Part shown: piece after piece, positions 60,341-64,000 of the stretch
Layout of the letters: every line of letters begins with the position of its first letter
Numbering within the stretch: the stretch's first letter is position 1
Assembly (NCBI GenBank): GCA_033064195.1
Contig: JARBJD010000006.1
Location: 310,001 to 374,000, forward strand
From: Blattamonas nauphoetae
Taxonomy: Eukaryota > Preaxostyla > Oxymonadida
DNA: 64,000 nt
Direction of reading: 5' to 3'
Notes under the pieces: model-generated
What the model saw: the letters and a program-made list of their open reading frames with translations, nothing else
The model's database searches: none
Told to the model about the DNA's origin: nothing
Made by a program: the position numbers and the translations under genes

Positions 60341-63300
60341 TTGATGCCTCCTCCCCTCATCCGCATCGCAGAATTGATCGTTGTCCCTCCTCCCCTCATC
60401 CGCATCGCACAAATCAGGTTTGTTCCCTCCTCCCCTCATCCGCATCGCAGAAATCAGGTTTGCTCCCTCCTCCCCTCATCCGCATCGCAGAATTGATCGT
60501 TGTCCCTCCTTCCCTCATCCGCATCGCACAAATCAGGTTTGTTCCCTCCTCCCCTCATCCGCATCGCAGAAATCAGGTTTGCTCCCTCCTCCCCTCATCC
60601 GCATCGCAGAAAACTTGTTTGCTCCCTCCTCCCCTCATCCGCATCGCAGAAATCAGGTTTGCTCCCTCCTCCCCTCATCCGCATCGCAGAATTGATCGTT
60701 GTCCCTCCTCCCCTCATCCGCATCGCAGAAATCAGGTTTGCTCCCTCCTCCCCTCATCCGCATCGCAGAAATCTTGTTTGTTCCCTCCTCCCCTCATCCG
60801 CATCGCAGAAATCAGGTTTGCTCCCTCCTCCATTCATCCGCATCGCAGAATTGATCGTTGTCCCTCCTCCCCTCATCCGCATCGCAGAAAACTTGTTTGT
60901 TCCCTCCTCCCCTCATCCGCATCGCAGAAATCAGGTTTGCTCCCTCCTCCTCTCATCCGCATCGCAGAAATCTTGTTTGTTCCCTCCTCCCCTCATCCGC
61001 ATCGCAGAAATCAGGTTTGTTCCCTCCTCCTCTCATCCGCATCGCAGAAATCTTGTTTGTTCCCTCCTCCCCTCATCCGCATCGCAGAAATCAGGTTTGT
61101 TCCCTCCTCCTCTCATCCGCATCGCAGAAAACTTGTTTGTTCCCTCCTCCTCTCATCCGCATCGCAGAAATCAGGTTTGCTCCCTCCTCCTCTCATCCGC
61201 ATCGCAGAAATCAGGTTTGTTCCCTCCTCCCCTCATCCGCATCGCAGAATTGATCGTTGTCCCTCCTCCCTCATCCGCATCGCAGAAATCAGGTTTGTTC
61301 CCTCCTCCTCTCATCCGCATCGCAGAAATCAGGTTTGCTCCCTCCTCCCCTCATCCGCATCGCAGAAATCAGGTTTACTCCCTCCTCCCCTCATCCGCAT
61401 CGCAGAATTGATCGTTGTCCCTCCTCCCCTCATCCGCATCGCAGAAATCAGGTTTGTTCCCTCCTCCCCTCATCCGCATCGCAGAAATCTTGTTTGTTCC
61501 CTCCTCCCCTCATCCGCATCGCAGAAATCAGGTTTGTTCCCTCCTCCTCTCATCCGCATCGCAGAAAACTTGTTTGTTCCCTCCTCCTCTCATCCGCATC
61601 GCAGAAATCAGGTTTGCTCCCTCCTCCTCTCATCCGCATCGCAGAAATCTTGTTTGTTCCCTCCTCCCCTCATCCGCATCGCAGAAATCAGGTTTGTTCC
61701 CTCCTCCTCTCATCCGCATCGCAGAAAACTTGTTTGTTCCCTCCTCCTCTCATCCGCATCGCAGAAATCAGGTTTGCTCCCTCCTCCTCTCATCCGCATC
61801 GCAGAAATCAGGTTTGCTCCCTCCTCCTCTCATCCGCATCGCAGAAATCAGGTTTGCTCCCTCCTCCCCTCATCCGCATCGCAGAAATCAGGTTTACTCC
61901 CTCCTCCCCTCATCCGCATCGCAGAATTGATCGTTGTCCCTCCTCCCCTCATCCGCATCGCAGAAATCAGGTTTGTTCCCTCCTCCTCTCATCCGCATCG
62001 CAGAAATCAGGTTTGTTCCCTCCTCCTCTCATCCGCATCGCAGAAAACTTGTTTGTTCCCTCCTCCTCTCATCCGCATCGCAGAAATCAGGTTTGCTCCC
62101 TCCTCCTCTCATCCGCATCGCAGAAATCTTGTTTGTTCCCTCCTCCCCTCATCCGCATCGCAGAATTGATCGTTGTCCCTCCTCCCCTCATCCGCATCGC
62201 AGAAATCAGGTTTGTTCCCTCCTCCTCTCATCCGCATCGCAGAAATCAGGTTTGCTCCCTCCTCCCCTCATCCGCATCGCAGAAATCAGGTTTACTCCCT
62301 CCTCCCCTCATCCGCATCGCAGAATTGATCGTTGTCCCTCCTCCCCTCATCCGCATCGCAGAAATCAGGTTTGTTCCCTCCTCCCCTCATCCGCATCGCA
62401 GAAATCAGGTTTGCTCCCTCCTCCTCTCATCCGCATCGCAGAATTGATCGTTGTCCCTCCTCCCCTCATCCGCATCGCAGAAAACTTGTTTGTTCCCTCC
62501 TCCCCTCATCCGCATCGCAGAAATCAGGTTTGCTCCCTCCTCCATTCATCCGCATCGCAGAATTGATCGTTGTCCCTCCTCCCCTCATCCGCATCGCAGA
62601 AAACTTGTTTGTTCCCTCCTCCCCTCATCCGCATCGCAGAAGACTTGTTTGTTCCCTCCTTCCCTCATCCGCATCGCAGAAATCAGGTTTGCTCCCTCCT
62701 CCTCTCATCCGCATCGCAGAAATCAGGTTTGCTCCCTCCACCTCTCATCCGCATCGCAGAAAACTTGTTTGTTCCCTCCTCCCCTCATCCGCATCGCAGA
62801 AATCAGGTTTGCTCCCTCCTCCTCTCATCCGCATCGCAGAATTGATCGTTGTCCCTCCTCCCCTCATCCGCATCGCAGAAATCAGGTTTGCTCCCTCCTC
62901 CCCTCATCCGCATCGCAGAATTGATCGTTGTCCCTCCTCCCCTCATCCGCATCGCAGAAATCAGGTTTGTTCCCTCCTCCTCTCATCCGCATCGCAGAAA
63001 ACTTGTTTGTTCCCTCCTCCTCTCATCCGCATCGCAGAAATCAGGTTTGCTCCCTCCTCCTCTCATCCGCATCGCAGAAAACTTGTTTGTTCCCTCCTCC
63101 CCTCATCCGCATCGCAGAAATCAGGTTTGCTCCCTCCTCCTCTCATCCGCATCGCAGAATTGATCGTTGTCCCTCCTCCCCTCATCCGCATCGCAGAATT
63201 GATCGTTGTCCCTCCTCCCCTCATCCGCATCGCAGAAATCTTGTTTGTTCCCTCCTCCCCTCATCCGCATCGCAGAAATCAGGTTTGTTCCCTCCTCTCC

Positions 63301-63726
63301 TCATCCGCATCGCAGAAATCAGGTTTGCTCCCTCCTCCCCTCATCCGCATCGCAGAAGACTTGTTTGTTCCCTCCTTCCCTCATCAGCATCGCAGAATTG
63401 ATCGTTGTCCCTCCTCCCCTCATCCGCATCGCAGAAATCAGGTTTGTTCCCTCCTCCCCTCATCCGCATCGCAGAAATCTTGTTTGTTCCCTCCTCCCCT
63501 CATCCGCATCGCAGAAATCAGGTTTGCTCCCTCCTTCCCTCATCCGCATCGCAGAATTGATCGTTGTCCCTCCTCCCCTCATCCGCATCGCACAAATCAC
63601 GTTTGTTCCCTCCTCCCCTCATCCGCATCGCACAAATCAGGTTTGTTCCCTCCTCCCCTCATCCGCATCGCTGGAATCTTCTTTCTTCCCTCCCTTCCTT
63701 ATCCGCCTCGCCAGATTAAAGTTTGT
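60341..63726. repeat. 40-bp minisatellite array, about 85 units
   Basis: Each unit has a conserved C/T-rich core (CCCTCCTCCCCTCATCCGCA then TCGCAGAA) and a short variable joint: TCAGGTTTG, TCTTGTTTG, AACTTGTTTG, or TTGATCGTTG. The last variant shortens the unit to 39 bp. Edge units (60341-60420 and 63590-63726) are degenerate. Multi-unit blocks recur (markers at 61371, 61890 and 62288). The + strand is open in all frames for hundreds of codons, but this reflects the repeat's composition, not a gene. Confidence 0.95.
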
Positions 63727-64000
63727 TCCCGAACTGACCTCCATCACCTCCCTCCTCTGCTCTCCTCCCAAACCTTCCCCAGATCAAATCCACTGCTGAG
63801 CCATGTTTCGGCAATCCGTTTCATCTTGATCCATCGTGTCAATCTGACACTTGACTTGATTGACATGTGCCGAGATCAAGCTCATTCCCTGTGTCGCTGG
63901 ATTCATTTTGATGGTTCCTGATCGATGTTCCCATTTTTGAATATCATTTCTCAAAATTGTGTTGAATCTATTGAAGATAGTTAGGTTGAATTCACATTGT
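63727..64000. other. Sequence after the minisatellite
   Basis: Unique sequence to the window end with no supported gene. A frame running out of the array stops at about 63921. Confidence 0.5.

Noticed and set aside
60341-63726. CRISPR-like array: conserved core with variable short joints
   Set aside because: The joints are only about 11 bp and reuse five variants many times. The setting is a eukaryotic intron-containing genome with no cas genes. It is a minisatellite.
60460-63921. Very long + strand open frames (up to 569 codons) with a PHPHRR/SSASQK repeat
   Set aside because: All three + frames are open because of repeat composition. 39/40-bp units shift frame repeatedly and there is no credible start or flanking exon.

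Overview
This is a nuclear genome window from a microbial eukaryote. It carries spliceosomal introns, an intronless tRNA-Asn gene, and clear homologues of DENND11, PI4K-beta, MTMR14, VAMP7, DNAJB1 and insulin-degrading enzyme. Introns are mostly very short (about 31-165 nt), genes are tightly packed, and all three standard stop codons are used. A very large beta-helix surface protein, a Giardia-like short cathepsin B and a probable ciliary transition-zone (RPGRIP1-like) protein point to a flagellated anaerobic protist. My best guess is a metamonad of the oxymonad type such as Blattamonas. That is an inference from gene style, not a proven identification.

Layout. 1-446 is the 3' end of a gene cut by the window edge. 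541-2561 (-) is a poorly resolved multi-exon gene. 2562-4146 is gene-free and holds a 74-bp duplicate of part of that gene and a mariner-type MITE. 4147-8191 (+) encodes a 1298-residue protein whose first nine residues nearly copy the histone H3 tail. 8450-12204 (-) is an insulinase-family metallopeptidase. 12432-22851 (-) is a 3430-residue type I membrane protein with seven regular modules. 23003-23845 (-) is cathepsin B-like, and 24071-26006 (+) is DENND11/LCHN. 26201-27940 (-) is a coiled-coil/C2 protein whose 5' end, with a tRNA-Asn gene, lies in a near-perfect 680-bp-arm palindrome (27869-29493). 29602-34121 (+) is a PI4K-beta-type lipid kinase. 35789-39373 (-) is an MTMR14-type phosphoinositide phosphatase, with its start only 59 bp from the next gene (39433-42453, +). 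Then come an unknown membrane protein (42680-45310), a 1646-residue three-RRM protein (45461-51071), VAMP7 (51201-51997), a class B J-protein (52223-53332) and an unknown acidic protein (53466-54545), all on the + strand.

From 55.6 kb the window becomes repeat territory. It holds a pogo/Tigger-like DDE transposase gene, split by an 891-bp TIR element with a TA duplication and swollen by a 30-bp minisatellite inside its catalytic domain. After that comes about 3.4 kb of a 40-bp minisatellite that runs almost to the window end.

Functionally, several genes belong to endosome, lysosome, Golgi and autophagy membrane traffic: DENND11, PI4K-beta, MTMR14, VAMP7, cathepsin B and the surface protein. 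They are not an operon. Exon joins below were chosen by reading frame, GT..AG and alignment to remembered family sequences. They are predictions without RNA evidence.
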